From the NCBI GenBank assembly GCA_964541225.1, contig CAZIPN010000005.1, forward strand, positions 1-64,000: a DNA stretch of 64,000 bases, in the 5' to 3' direction. Under the pieces are notes generated by a model. The model was not told where the DNA came from. It ran no database searches and worked only from the letters and a program-made list of their open reading frames with translations. Positions 34,645 to 43,611 of the stretch are shown piece after piece. A program made the translations under genes and the position numbers. This DNA is from CAZIPN01 sp964541225 (lineage in GTDB: Bacteria; Actinomycetota; Coriobacteriia; Anaerosomatales; JAAXUF01). The first letter of the stretch is position 1; each line of letters opens with the position of its first letter.

Positions 34645-35995
34645 CTGTTGCCTCCACCATCGCTGGTAGAGAGAGATAGGCAAGCGAGTCGGCTCCGATG
34701 TGTTCGCGGATCTCCTCCACCGTATTCTGCGAGCCGATCAGTTGCTCTTGTGTGTCCGTGTCGATGCCGTAGAAGCACGGCCACTTGACCGGAGGAGAGG
34801 TGATCCGCATGTGCACCTCGGCAGCTCCGGCCTCGCGCAGGAGTGCGACGAGCTTACGTGTCGTATTGCCGCGCACGATGGAGTCATCGACCACGATCAG
34901 CCGTTTGCCGGCGATCGAACGCCTCAGCGGATTGAGCTTCAGTCGGATCCCCTGCTGCCTGATCGTTTGGCTCGGCGAGATGAACGTGCGACCGACGTAG
35001 CGATTCTTGGCAAGTCCTTCGCCAAACGGGATTCCACTCGCCTCGGCAAATCCAACCGCTGCAGGAACGCCCGAGTCGGGCACGCCCATGACCATGTCGG
35101 CGTCGACGGGAGCCTCACCGGCAAGCGCGGCACCCATCTGGCGACGCGCTTCATACAAGCCGGTTCCGCACATCTCAGAATCGGGACGGGCGAAGTAGAC
35201 GAACTCGAACATGCACAACGACGGCTTGTTCGCGGGAACGGCCTGTTCGGCCTCAACTCCGTCGTCGCTGATCTTGAGCATCTCGCCCGGTGCAACGTCG
35301 CGCACGAACTCCGCGCCGACAATATCGAGCGCACACGTCTCACTGGCAACAACCCATCCCCGCTCATCGAGCTTGCCGAGAACAAGCGGTCGCACGCCAT
35401 GCGCGTCACGGAATGCGTACACCGCGTCTTCGGTCGTAAGCACCACAGCGTAGGCGCCTTCGATCAGCTTCATCGTCTCGCGAATACCCTCGCGAATGTG
35501 ACCACTCTTCAAGGTGAAATAGCCGACAAGCGTCGTCATGACCTCGGAGTCTGTGGTCGAGCGAAAGCGAATCCCCTGCACCTTAAGCGCGTCCCGCAGC
35601 TCCATCGTGTTCACGAGGTTACCGTTGTGCGCAAGAGCGATGACCTGGTGCCCGATCGCCGAGACATGCGGCTGCGCGTTCTCCCAGCTCGTCGAGGAGC
35701 CGGTGGTTGAGTAGCGCGTGTGGCCGATGGCGACATCGCCGGTCAGCGAATCCAGATCGCTTTCCTTGAAGATGCGCGAGACCAGGCCCAGGTTCTTGAT
35801 GACCGTGACCGTCTCGCGGTCACCGACGGCGATGCCGGCAGATTCCTGCCCGCGATGTTGCAGCGCGTGCAGGCCGTAGTATGTGAGGCGCGCGACATCT
35901 TCCCCCGGAGCGTAGACCGCGAATACTCCGCACGCTTCTTCGGGTCGATCCGGCCGTTGATCGAAGAACCGTGCGTCGTCGGACTCGAGAACCAT
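34538..35995 (-). CDS. purF: Amidophosphoribosyltransferase
   Basis: PurF, 485 residues, makes phosphoribosylamine from PRPP and glutamine, the committed step of purine synthesis. An N-terminal propeptide of 21 residues precedes the catalytic Cys22 (EEA/CGVFAVY). LQHRGQESAGIA, GHTRYSTTGSS and HNGNLVN make up the glutaminase domain. The PRPP loop is VVDDSIVRGNTTRK. Cysteines in GACADEFCLACFNGEYP near the end fit the Fe-S form found in Bacillus and many actinobacteria. ATG at 35995 is preceded by AAGGTGAGG. A TAGACT -10 box lies about 45 bases upstream. The downstream neighbour is the LtaS-like gene. Confidence 0.97.
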   Translation of the reverse strand: MVLESDDARFFDQRPDRPEEACGVFAVYAPGEDVARLTYYGLHALQHRGQESAGIAVGDRETVTVIKNLGLVSRIFKESDLDSLTGDVAIGHTRYSTTGSSTSWENAQPHVSAIGHQVIALAHNGNLVNTMELRDALKVQGIRFRSTTDSEVMTTLVGYFTLKSGHIREGIRETMKLIEGAYAVVLTTEDAVYAFRDAHGVRPLVLGKLDERGWVVASETCALDIVGAEFVRDVAPGEMLKISDDGVEAEQAVPANKPSLCMFEFVYFARPDSEMCGTGLYEARRQMGAALAGEAPVDADMVMGVPDSGVPAAVGFAEASGIPFGEGLAKNRYVGRTFISPSQTIRQQGIRLKLNPLRRSIAGKRLIVVDDSIVRGNTTRKLVALLREAGAAEVHMRITSPPVKWPCFYGIDTDTQEQLIGSQNTVEEIREHIGADSLAYLSLPAMVEATGACADEFCLACFNGEYPVEIPEAVKAGKLVLESCG

Positions 35996-36039
35996 GCGGT
36001 GGGCGCCTCACCTTGCGTTTGAGGGTCGCGAACGCGCGT

Positions 36040-36045
36040 AGTCTA
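36040..36045 (-). promoter_or_regulatory. Probable purF promoter (-10) inside an inverted repeat
   Basis: TAGACT on the minus strand, in the extended form TGCTAGACT, lies 45 bases before the purF ATG. It is enclosed by an 8-bp inverted repeat, GAGGGTCG at 36021-36028 and CGACCCTC at 36064-36071, with a further GCGAA/TTCGC pair inside. This may be an operator for a purine regulator; no known regulator motif was recognised. Confidence 0.45.
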
Positions 36046-36088
36046 GCACGATTCGCGCCGAGACGACCCTCAGCCGCCTTCGGGTGCG

Positions 36089-38563
36089 CTACGAGCTGGG
36101 TCTGCTGGAGGCAACGAGGGCGGACCCATTCATGTGCGCTTCCACGCCATTGCGCAAGATGTCGCCGAGTTCTCCTGCCGAGACGGGCCTGCTGAACAGG
36201 AAGCCTTGAATCACGTAGCAACCGCGTTCGCGCAGGAAGGAGAGCTGGCTCTGGGTCTCAACTCCCTCGGCGACTATGTCGAGCCCCAACTCACGGCACA
36301 GCTCGATGAGCATTGACGCGATCGCCGCGCTCTGCGAATCAACATCGACGTCACGCATGAACTCCTGGGCGATCTTGAGCGTCTGTACCGGGAAGCGCTT
36401 CAGGTAGTTCATCGATGAGTAGCCGGTGCCGAAATCGTCGATCGCAACACGCACACCCATGCTGCGCAAGACGTGCAGAATGGCCAGCATCTGCTCGACG
36501 TTGTAGAGCGCAACAGTCTCGGTAATCTCGAGCTCGAGCATCGAGGCGTCCAACCCGGTGATCTCAAGTGCGTGCGCTACGTTCTCGGCGATGTTGTGTT
36601 GCACGAACTCACGCGCCGAGAGGTTCACTGCCACGCGCCCGAAGTCGAGCCCGTCGGCCATCCACAATTGTGCCTGCTCGCATGCCGTACTGAGCACCCA
36701 TCGGCCGATCTCGCCGATGAACCCAGCCTGCTCGGCAAGCTCTATGAACTCGCTTGGCGGAAGCAGTCCGCGAGTCGGGTGGTTCCAGCGCACAAGAGCC
36801 TCAACGCCGACGAACCGCCCGTCGCGCATGTCGACTTGTGGCTGGTAGTACAGCTCGAATTCATCGCGTTCGAGCGCTTGGCGCATCGCGGCCTCAAGTT
36901 CGAGGCGGCCCGCAGCCGACTGACTCATCTCGGGCGTGTAGAGCCGGTAGACGTTGTGGCCCCACTCCTTGGCGCGATACATGGCCGCATCGGCGTTGCG
37001 GATGAGATCCGACTCGTGATCGCCGTCGTCGGGATATGTCGAGATGCCGATACTCGCGGTCACCCTGAGCTGGTGGCCGTCCACGTCCAGAATCTGGCTG
37101 ACGGCCTCAAGGATGCGGTCCGCTAGCGTCGAGACGGCGTCCCGATCCTGAACTCGCGCGATGATCGTGAACTCGTCGCCTCCTTGGCGGGCGACGGTGT
37201 CTTCCTCACGCAACACCTCTCGCAGCTGACCTGCGACCGCCTTGAGCACGCCGTCGCCGATGCCGTGTCCGAGCGTGTCGTTGATGGCCTTGAAGTCGTC
37301 CAAGTCCACGAAGACCACCGCCACGATCTCCTCGCGGCGGCGCGCCTGTGCGAGCGCGCTCGCAAGGCGATCGCGGAACAGCGCGCGGTTGGGCAGATCG
37401 GTCAGCGGATCGTAGTAGGCCATGCGCTGGATGGTCTCCTGCGCGCGAACCCGATCGGAGATGTCACGCACGATGCACTGCACGGCATCGTCGCCTTCAT
37501 GAGCGAGTCGGCCGACAGACAGCTCCACGTCGAGGAGTTCGCCAGTTGCCCTGCGCAGCTTGACGTGTGTCGGCTTGCCGAGATTGCCGACCTCGACCGC
37601 GCCGAGGAGTTCCTCGGCGGACAGGCCCGAACCGTTGGGTTCGATCAGCACCGCAACCGGAAGGCCAATCGCCTCGGCGGGGTTGGCGAAGCCCATGAGC
37701 CTGGCCCCCGGCGAGTTCAGGAAGACGATGCGTCCGTTGCGATGCACCAGCACCATATCCGGGGAGGCTTCGACCAGCTGGCGATAACGTAGCTCGGACT
37801 CACTGAGTGCGTCGGCCGTGCGCTGGCGCTCCAGAATCTCGGCCTCGAGCGCCTGATTGGTGCCGGCGAGATCCGCCGTGCGCGCCATGACCAGCTCCTC
37901 GAGTTGGTCGCGCGTTCGCGACAGCTGTTCTTGGGCCATGCGCGCGACCGTCACATCGCGCGTTGACTCGATGACCGACTCCACCTTCTGCTCGGCATCA
38001 AGCACGGGGTAGAAGGTCTGTTCGAGCCATCGCTTGCCTCTGGGAGACTCCTCGGCAATCGTTCGCTCTCTAATGCTGGCCGTCGCGAAGACCTCTTGGG
38101 CGGGGCAGTCCTCGCATTGTTTGGCGTTGTCGTACAAGCTCAAGTGACAGTGCGTGCCGACAAACCCATCGTCGGCCTCACCGAACGTCCGGTTGGTTTG
38201 CGGGTTGGCGTAGAGGACGGTGTACTCAGGGCTAACCCGAACGATTGAGTCCGGGCTGCGGTCGTACATCTCGCGCACCCGTGTCTGTTCGTTGGTAAGC
38301 AACTGCTCGGCGCGGAACCTTCGCGAATACACGATCTCAAGCGCCAGCGTAGAGGCCAGCATCACGACGACGGCCACGAGCCGCAGCACGAGCTGGGATT
38401 GGGTAGGAGCGAATGCCGCACTCGCGAAGGACTCGGAGTCGAGAACTCCGTTCACCCATGAGAGCAGCAGCCACATGATCGCCGACGACACCACGCCGCC
38501 GAACGTGATGATCGCGAGTCTGTCCGCGACCGATAATTGAAACCTACGGGTCCCGGACGACAT
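36089..38563 (-). CDS. Membrane PAS-PAS-GGDEF-EAL signalling protein
   Basis: Composite c-di-GMP protein of about 824 residues. Two N-terminal membrane helices (about 17-37 and 58-76) lead to a first PAS domain with an unusual cysteine set (THCHLSL, QCEDCPAQE). A coiled-coil, a second PAS (DMVLVHRNGRIVFLNSPGARLMG), a GGDEF domain (DPLTDLPNRALF, RQGGDEF) and an EAL domain (GVEALVRW, ELEITETVAL, IDDFGTGYSS, VAEGVETQSQ) follow. Both catalytic motifs look intact, so the net activity cannot be predicted. ATG at 38563 has GGGGG six bases upstream. It lies between purL and purF on the same strand, without overlap, and may be transcribed separately. Confidence 0.93.
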   Translation of the reverse strand: MSSGTRRFQLSVADRLAIITFGGVVSSAIMWLLLSWVNGVLDSESFASAAFAPTQSQLVLRLVAVVVMLASTLALEIVYSRRFRAEQLLTNEQTRVREMYDRSPDSIVRVSPEYTVLYANPQTNRTFGEADDGFVGTHCHLSLYDNAKQCEDCPAQEVFATASIRERTIAEESPRGKRWLEQTFYPVLDAEQKVESVIESTRDVTVARMAQEQLSRTRDQLEELVMARTADLAGTNQALEAEILERQRTADALSESELRYRQLVEASPDMVLVHRNGRIVFLNSPGARLMGFANPAEAIGLPVAVLIEPNGSGLSAEELLGAVEVGNLGKPTHVKLRRATGELLDVELSVGRLAHEGDDAVQCIVRDISDRVRAQETIQRMAYYDPLTDLPNRALFRDRLASALAQARRREEIVAVVFVDLDDFKAINDTLGHGIGDGVLKAVAGQLREVLREEDTVARQGGDEFTIIARVQDRDAVSTLADRILEAVSQILDVDGHQLRVTASIGISTYPDDGDHESDLIRNADAAMYRAKEWGHNVYRLYTPEMSQSAAGRLELEAAMRQALERDEFELYYQPQVDMRDGRFVGVEALVRWNHPTRGLLPPSEFIELAEQAGFIGEIGRWVLSTACEQAQLWMADGLDFGRVAVNLSAREFVQHNIAENVAHALEITGLDASMLELEITETVALYNVEQMLAILHVLRSMGVRVAIDDFGTGYSSMNYLKRFPVQTLKIAQEFMRDVDVDSQSAAIASMLIELCRELGLDIVAEGVETQSQLSFLRERGCYVIQGFLFSRPVSAGELGDILRNGVEAHMNGSALVASSRPSS

Positions 38564-38755
38564 GCACACCCCCAAAGGCCCTTCTATCGCACAGAATGTA
38601 TCGGCGAATAGGGTTCTGGCCTTGAAGGCGAGGAGCAGCCGCGGCAGGTCGCGCTCGGATCAGGCTAGGCAGGTCGCGCGGGGTCGGCCGCGACAAGGCG
38701 CTCGGCTCGGCCGCGGCACACGGCTCCTGAGCGCAGTCAACGGCCGCGGATGAAG

Positions 38756-41011
38756 CTATCCCTCGTGAAGTTCATCGCTTGCAACGGCGCCTGCGACGAG
38801 CGACGCCAGCGCCGGCTCGAATGCGTCGCGCATCTCGTCGAGCGAGACGTCGAGCTTCTCGCCGATCACCAGGCGCTCCCCGCCCACGGTGCCGAGCACC
38901 GCGTAGGGCACCTGGCGCTCACCGAGCAACGCGACGAACGGCTCGGCGGCGTCCTCGGCGACGGTTACGACGATGCGGCTCTGCGTCTCGCCGAAGAGCG
39001 ACGCGGCCGGGTGCAACTCGTCATCGAGATGCACGTCAGCGCCTATGCCGCCGGCCATGCAGCTCTCCGCGAGAGTCACGGCGATGCCGCCCTCGGAGCA
39101 GTCGTGCGCGCTCTTGACGAGCCCGGCTCGGATCGCGTCGCGAACGGCTGACTGCACGTCGCGCTCCAGCTCGAGATCGAGCGCGGGCGGACGACCGGCA
39201 ACCAGCCCGTGCTCGACCTTCAGGTACTCGCTCCCGCCAAGCTCCTCGAGCGACTCGCCGACAAGAACGACCACGTCGCCCTCGTCCTTGAATGCGACCG
39301 TCGCGTGCTTGCTCACGTCGTCCAGCAGGCCGACAAGGCCGACCGTCGGCGTCGGGTAGATGGGCTGGCCGAAGCTCTCGTTGTAGAAGCTCACGTTGCC
39401 GGAGATCACTGGCACGCCGAAGGCTCGGCAGGCATCGGCCATGCCGCGCACCGCCTCGTGGAAGGTCCAGAACACCTCGGGCTTCTCGGGCGAACCGAAG
39501 TTGAGGCAGTCGGTGATCGCGGCCGGATCGCCGCCCGACGCCGAGACGTTGCGCGCGGCCTCGGCAAACGCGATCTGCGCGCCCACGTACGGGTCGAGAT
39601 AGCAGTAGCGGCCATTGCAGTCGCTGCTCATCGCGATGCCGCGGCCTTCGTCGCCGATGCGCAAGACCGCCGCGTCGCCTCCCGGCAGCACGACGGTGTT
39701 GAGGATGACCTGGTGGTCGTATTGCTCCCAGATCCATCGCCGCGAGCAGATATTGGGGCTCGCCAGCAAGCCGAGCAGAACCTCGCCGAGGCGTTCTGGG
39801 GTGCTCGGCAGGTCGAGGGTCATCGGATCGAAGGCCTGCACCTCGTCGAGGTAGGCGGGGCGGGTCATGGCGGGGTCGTAGAGCGGCGCGTCGTGCGCGA
39901 GCGTGGCGGCGGGCATGTCGGCGACAATCGTCTCGCCCTCGCGCACCACGAACCTGCCCGTGTCGGTCACACTGCCGATCACCGTCGAACGCAGACCCCA
40001 CTTCTCGCAGACAGCCATCGCCGCGTCGAGCTTCTCGGGCTCGAGAACGGCGAGCATACGCTCCTGGCTCTCGCTCACCATGATCTCGAACGGCTTCATC
40101 TCGGGCTCACGCTGCGGCACCTTGGTCACATCGATGTCCAGCCCGACTCCGCCACGCGACGCCATCTCCGACGCGCTGGATGTCAGGCCCGCCGCGCCGA
40201 GATCGCCCAGCCCCACAAGCAGCTTGGCCTCGAGCAGCTCCAGGCAGCACTCGATGAGCAGCTTCTCCTCAAATGGGTCGCCGACCTGCACGGCCGGGCG
40301 CTTATCCTCGGCACGCTCGTCGAACTCTTGGCTCGCAAGCACGCATGCTCCGCCGATGCCGTCTCGGCCGGTCGTCGAGCCGATCATGAGCACGAGGTTG
40401 CCGGGGCCGCTCGCCGTGGCGCGCGTAAGGTTCTCCTCGCGCATGAGGCCCAGCGAGAACGCGTTGATGAGGCAGTTGCCCTCGTAGGCTTCCTCGAAGT
40501 ACACCTCGCCGCCGACGGTTGGCACGCCGAGGCAGTTGCCATACCCGCCGATGCCGGCGACCGAGCCCTCGAACAGGTAGCGCTGGCGCGGCTTGTCGAG
40601 CGTGCCGAAGCGCAGCGAGTTCAGCGACGCGATCGGCCGAGCACCCATCGTGAAGATGTCGCGGATGATTCCGCCGACGCCGGTCGCGGCGCCCTGGTAG
40701 GGCTCGATCGCGCTCGGGTGGTTGTGCGACTCCATCTTGAAGGCGACCGCCCAGCCGTCGCCGACGCTGATCACGCCGGCGTTCTCGCCCGGGCCCTGCA
40801 GCACTGCAGGACCCTCGTTGGGGAACATCCGCAGCGCCTTGCGCGAGTGCTTGTAGCTGCAGTGCTCGCTCCACATGAGCGAGTACATGTAGAGCTCCGT
40901 GACGCTCGGAACGCGTCCCAGGATCTCGGCAACCTTCTCGTACTCGACGAGCTTCAGTCCAAGTTCCTCGGCAAGCTTTGGAGCAAGTTCGGGCGAGAGG
41001 GACTCGGGCAT
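38756..41011 (-). CDS. purL: Phosphoribosylformylglycinamidine synthase subunit II
   Basis: Small-type PurL, 751 residues, the ATP-dependent synthetase subunit that works with PurQ and PurS to convert FGAR to FGAM. The catalytic His lies in MWSEHCSYK (residue 50). Typical blocks are FKMESHNHPSAIEPYQGAATGVGGI, GNCLGVPTVGGEV, RDGIGGA and the second-half LVGLGDLGAAG and SAHDCSEGG. Length matches the small form, which needs separate PurS and PurQ; both are encoded at 47-48 kb. ATG at 41011 has GAGGAG eight bases upstream. The upstream secreted-protein gene ends 162 bases before it, so a separate promoter is likely. Confidence 0.97.
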   Translation of the reverse strand: MPESLSPELAPKLAEELGLKLVEYEKVAEILGRVPSVTELYMYSLMWSEHCSYKHSRKALRMFPNEGPAVLQGPGENAGVISVGDGWAVAFKMESHNHPSAIEPYQGAATGVGGIIRDIFTMGARPIASLNSLRFGTLDKPRQRYLFEGSVAGIGGYGNCLGVPTVGGEVYFEEAYEGNCLINAFSLGLMREENLTRATASGPGNLVLMIGSTTGRDGIGGACVLASQEFDERAEDKRPAVQVGDPFEEKLLIECCLELLEAKLLVGLGDLGAAGLTSSASEMASRGGVGLDIDVTKVPQREPEMKPFEIMVSESQERMLAVLEPEKLDAAMAVCEKWGLRSTVIGSVTDTGRFVVREGETIVADMPAATLAHDAPLYDPAMTRPAYLDEVQAFDPMTLDLPSTPERLGEVLLGLLASPNICSRRWIWEQYDHQVILNTVVLPGGDAAVLRIGDEGRGIAMSSDCNGRYCYLDPYVGAQIAFAEAARNVSASGGDPAAITDCLNFGSPEKPEVFWTFHEAVRGMADACRAFGVPVISGNVSFYNESFGQPIYPTPTVGLVGLLDDVSKHATVAFKDEGDVVVLVGESLEELGGSEYLKVEHGLVAGRPPALDLELERDVQSAVRDAIRAGLVKSAHDCSEGGIAVTLAESCMAGGIGADVHLDDELHPAASLFGETQSRIVVTVAEDAAEPFVALLGERQVPYAVLGTVGGERLVIGEKLDVSLDEMRDAFEPALASLVAGAVASDELHEG

Positions 41012-41173
41012 AGGTGCGACTCCTCAGCGGGTCGAAGCGACGGCGACGAGGTCATTGTAGCCGAGCAACCCGCAGCGCATCAGCGCGCGGTCATAGCCGA
41101 AGCGCATCGGGCGGCGATGCGACACTCGGGAACGGGCCGGTCGAACGGGAGTGCGCCCACGCGGCGAGCCTCG

Positions 41174-42583
41174 CTAGCGTACGAGACCGAGGGTCTCGAC
41201 CATCTCGGCAGCGCACGCTCCGGCGAACTGCTCGTCTCCGGCGAACCTGGTCGATCCCTTTGAGAAGATGTGGCCGTCCTTGTGTCGCGCCTGCTGCTTC
41301 AAGATGAATCCGATGTGCGCTTTGCCCCACGGGTAGGCGTACGTGTGGCCGGACACGAAGACAGCAACGTCCATCAACGCGATGTTGTGCCGCCTCACGG
41401 TCGACCAGTCGGTACCTTGCGGATAGTAGATGTTCGCAGTGGCAACCTTGCGCTTCTTGCCGTGGGACCTGACGGTCTTGGTCCGGTAGATGGTGCCGCC
41501 CGGTTTCCTGTATGGCCCGTGATGGAACTTCACTGCGGTCAGCCCGTGCCACATCGTGGTAGAGCGGTTTGAGAACTCCGATGGCAGATGCGTACGTGTC
41601 CACCCCGACACGATGAGGCCCTTGGCCTTCATCTCGCCCGGGGAAACCATGTAGTCGGGATGAATGATCGAGTGGTTGATGAGCGTGCCGTTGGAGTTGA
41701 TATTCGACCCGCGAATTCGGCCGTCCTTGCCCACTTGGTCAGGAGTGGCGAACGCCACAAGCGCGTACCAGCGAGCCTGCGCGTCCCATTGCGAGGCCTT
41801 CACGGGATCGCCAGATGCGTACATGCGGGCCGCCAGAAACAGCAGTCCCGCATTCCACGCGTCTTCCTCGGCCTTCGAGTCACCGGGTGTCAGCACCCTG
41901 CCCGTTGCGTCCTTGTAGTAGGGAGGCGGAATCGCGAGTAAGCGATCTGCCTCTGCCGCAACTGCCTTGGCAACGAGCTCCTGCGTGTAGACGGGCAGCG
42001 AGTTCCATATCCTCTTACTGCCAGCCCCGAGGTAGAAGGTCCACAGTGCGGATTGCCAGTTCTCGCCCCATTCTCCCCGCGCGTGCGAAAGCGCCAGGCC
42101 GTTCGTCCACGCAACTGTCCTGCGCAGCGCCTCCGCCCTGCTGACTCCCACCCGCTTGGCGCTGTACGTGCCGTTGGCAAGCGCGAGCGCCGTGGCGTAG
42201 CTCACCGACGCTTGCATTCGGGTCGAACCCGAAACCGGCCCAGCCGCCGCAGCCATCGGCGACGAGAACTGGATGGCTTTCGCATGAGTCTCAGAGCTCC
42301 CGATCGTCGAGAACCCAGCTGGCGGCCGCAGAACCTCGATCGAGCCTGTGACCCCGGCGGTCGAGCTCGCCTCGACAATCGAGGTGACCGGGACCGCGGC
42401 ATAGCGATAGCCAGCGGATCTGAACCACGTCGTGTGCAGATAGCGGAGGCTGTTGTTCTGCTCCTTGATGGCGAGATTGCGCAGTGTCTTCGCCATCGCC
42501 TTCTTGCTCAGGGCATCAGCTGGCGCGGCGCTCAGCATGAGCACAGCCAGCACGACGAGGCCGATGATCCGCGGAAGCTTCAC
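41174..42583 (-). CDS. Secreted protein of unknown function
   Basis: Exported protein of about 469 residues with a clear signal peptide (MKLPRIIGLVVLAVLMLSAAPADA, cut near ADA). I do not recognise the mature domain. It is rich in aromatic residues and has Trp/Asp/Glu blocks such as GENWQSALWTFYLG, EEDAWNAGLLFLAARMY and GSNINSNGTLINHSIIHPDYM, which suggest an alpha/alpha-barrel enzyme acting on glycans. That is only a resemblance. The GTG start at 42583 has GGGGA five bases upstream; an ATG at 42595 would add four residues. It lies between the trkA genes and purL on the minus strand, with about 350 bases upstream that include an assembly gap. Confidence 0.72.
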   Translation of the reverse strand: MKLPRIIGLVVLAVLMLSAAPADALSKKAMAKTLRNLAIKEQNNSLRYLHTTWFRSAGYRYAAVPVTSIVEASSTAGVTGSIEVLRPPAGFSTIGSSETHAKAIQFSSPMAAAAGPVSGSTRMQASVSYATALALANGTYSAKRVGVSRAEALRRTVAWTNGLALSHARGEWGENWQSALWTFYLGAGSKRIWNSLPVYTQELVAKAVAAEADRLLAIPPPYYKDATGRVLTPGDSKAEEDAWNAGLLFLAARMYASGDPVKASQWDAQARWYALVAFATPDQVGKDGRIRGSNINSNGTLINHSIIHPDYMVSPGEMKAKGLIVSGWTRTHLPSEFSNRSTTMWHGLTAVKFHHGPYRKPGGTIYRTKTVRSHGKKRKVATANIYYPQGTDWSTVRRHNIALMDVAVFVSGHTYAYPWGKAHIGFILKQQARHKDGHIFSKGSTRFAGDEQFAGACAAEMVETLGLVR

Positions 42584-42731
42584 TCTGATCCCCATCCCCC
42601 TGCTCGATTGAACTTCGCCAACGCTTCGGCGGCGCAGATCCCCGATGCCCCCGATCCCAAGCTTAGCGAAACGCAATCACAGACAATCCGAACGTATCGT
42701 ACTCGAACCGCCGAGATGCTGCGGCCCCACG

Positions 42732-42786
42732 CTGCCTCACGTGGCGTCGCCTAGCCTAGCGGCCGTCTCGCGTCGCGCGCCTCACG
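42732..42786. repeat. 55-bp contig-end duplicate, left copy
   Basis: The 55 bases ending at the N run are identical to the 55 bases that begin right after it (42887-42941). The length equals a common assembly k-mer, so this is an unmerged overlap between contigs and not a biological repeat. Confidence 0.95.
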
Positions 42787-42886
42787 NNNNNNNNNNNNNN
42801 NNNNNNNNNNNNNNNNNNNNNNNNNNNNNNNNNNNNNNNNNNNNNNNNNNNNNNNNNNNNNNNNNNNNNNNNNNNNNNNNNNNNNN
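42787..42886. other. Assembly gap (100 N), probably spurious
   Basis: Exactly 100 N between two identical 55-bp flanks. Joining the flanks and dropping one copy would make the sequence continuous. The region 42584-42936 has no gene of its own; it holds the upstream region of the secreted protein and the 3' end of the second trkA gene. Confidence 0.95.
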
Positions 42887-42941
42887 CTGCCTCACGTGGC
42901 GTCGCCTAGCCTAGCGGCCGTCTCGCGTCGCGCGCCTCACG
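42887..42941. repeat. 55-bp contig-end duplicate, right copy
   Basis: Identical to 42732-42786. The stop codon of the second TrkA gene (42937-42939) lies inside this copy. Confidence 0.95.
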
Positions 42942-43602
42942 GGTGCACCCCAAACGCCTGGCGCAAGCGAGCCTCCTCGCCGATCTCGCTCAAGAACAGC
43001 AGCTCGTCGCCAGCATGCAGTTGCGTGTCACCCCTCGGCACGACCACCTCTCCTGCCGAGATGATCGCCATGACGTGCGCCGTCTTCGGCATGTTGAGCT
43101 CGGCGAGCGAGTGGCCGACAGCACTTGCGTCTTCTGACAGCGTCAGCTCGTCGATCACCATGTCTGCCGCCGAGAGCCCCATGAGCGTGATGACGTCGCC
43201 GAGGCTCACCTGCTTCTCGATCAGGCTGAAGATCACGCTTGCGGTCGACACCGCCACATCCACGCCCCACGACTTCGTGAAGAGCCATTCGTTCTTGGGA
43301 TGATTGGTGCGAGCAAACACGAGCGGAACCTGGTGCGTGGTCTTGGCCAGGAAGCTCACCACGAGGTTGTCTTCGTCGTCGCCTGTAAGCGCTGCCACCA
43401 AGTCCGCATGACCAGCGTTGGCTCGATCAAGCACATTGGGCTCGCACCCGTCGCCTCGGATCACGTGGACCTCCGGCATGCGGCGAGAGACGTATTCTGC
43501 CCGATCCGTGCGTGCCTCGATCATGGTCACCGAGTGGCCGGCCTTGAGTTTCTCGGCAAGAAAGACACCTGCGTTGCCCGCTCCGACGATAAGGACATTC
43601 AT
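42937..43602 (-). CDS. trkA: TrkA-type potassium uptake regulatory protein (second copy)
   Basis: Cytosolic Trk/Ktr regulator of about 221 residues. An RCK_N Rossmann domain (MNVLIVGAGNAGVFLAEKL, VIRGDGCEPNVLDRANAGHADLVAALTGDD) binds NAD(H) or ATP. A C-terminal RCK_C/TrkA-C domain (DELTLSEDASAVGHSLAEL, VVPRGDTQLHAGDELLFL) follows. These proteins gate TrkH/KtrB K+ channels. ATG at 43602 has GGTGAG upstream; GTG at 43611 is possible. It follows the first trkA by about ten bases. The pair resembles the two-gene CeoB/CeoC arrangement of actinobacteria. No TrkH gene is in this window. Confidence 0.92.
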   Translation of the reverse strand: MNVLIVGAGNAGVFLAEKLKAGHSVTMIEARTDRAEYVSRRMPEVHVIRGDGCEPNVLDRANAGHADLVAALTGDDEDNLVVSFLAKTTHQVPLVFARTNHPKNEWLFTKSWGVDVAVSTASVIFSLIEKQVSLGDVITLMGLSAADMVIDELTLSEDASAVGHSLAELNMPKTAHVMAIISAGEVVVPRGDTQLHAGDELLFLSEIGEEARLRQAFGVHP

Positions 43603-43611
43603 CGCGCTCAC

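Noticed and set aside
39209..41263. 684-codon open frame opposite purL
   Set aside because: It lies antisense to a clearly conserved purL. Long shadow frames are expected in high-GC DNA, and its translation is low-complexity and Arg/His/Ala-rich.
42732..42941. 55-bp direct repeat as a mobile-element or attachment-site duplication
   Set aside because: The copies exactly border the 100-N run, which marks an assembly overlap.
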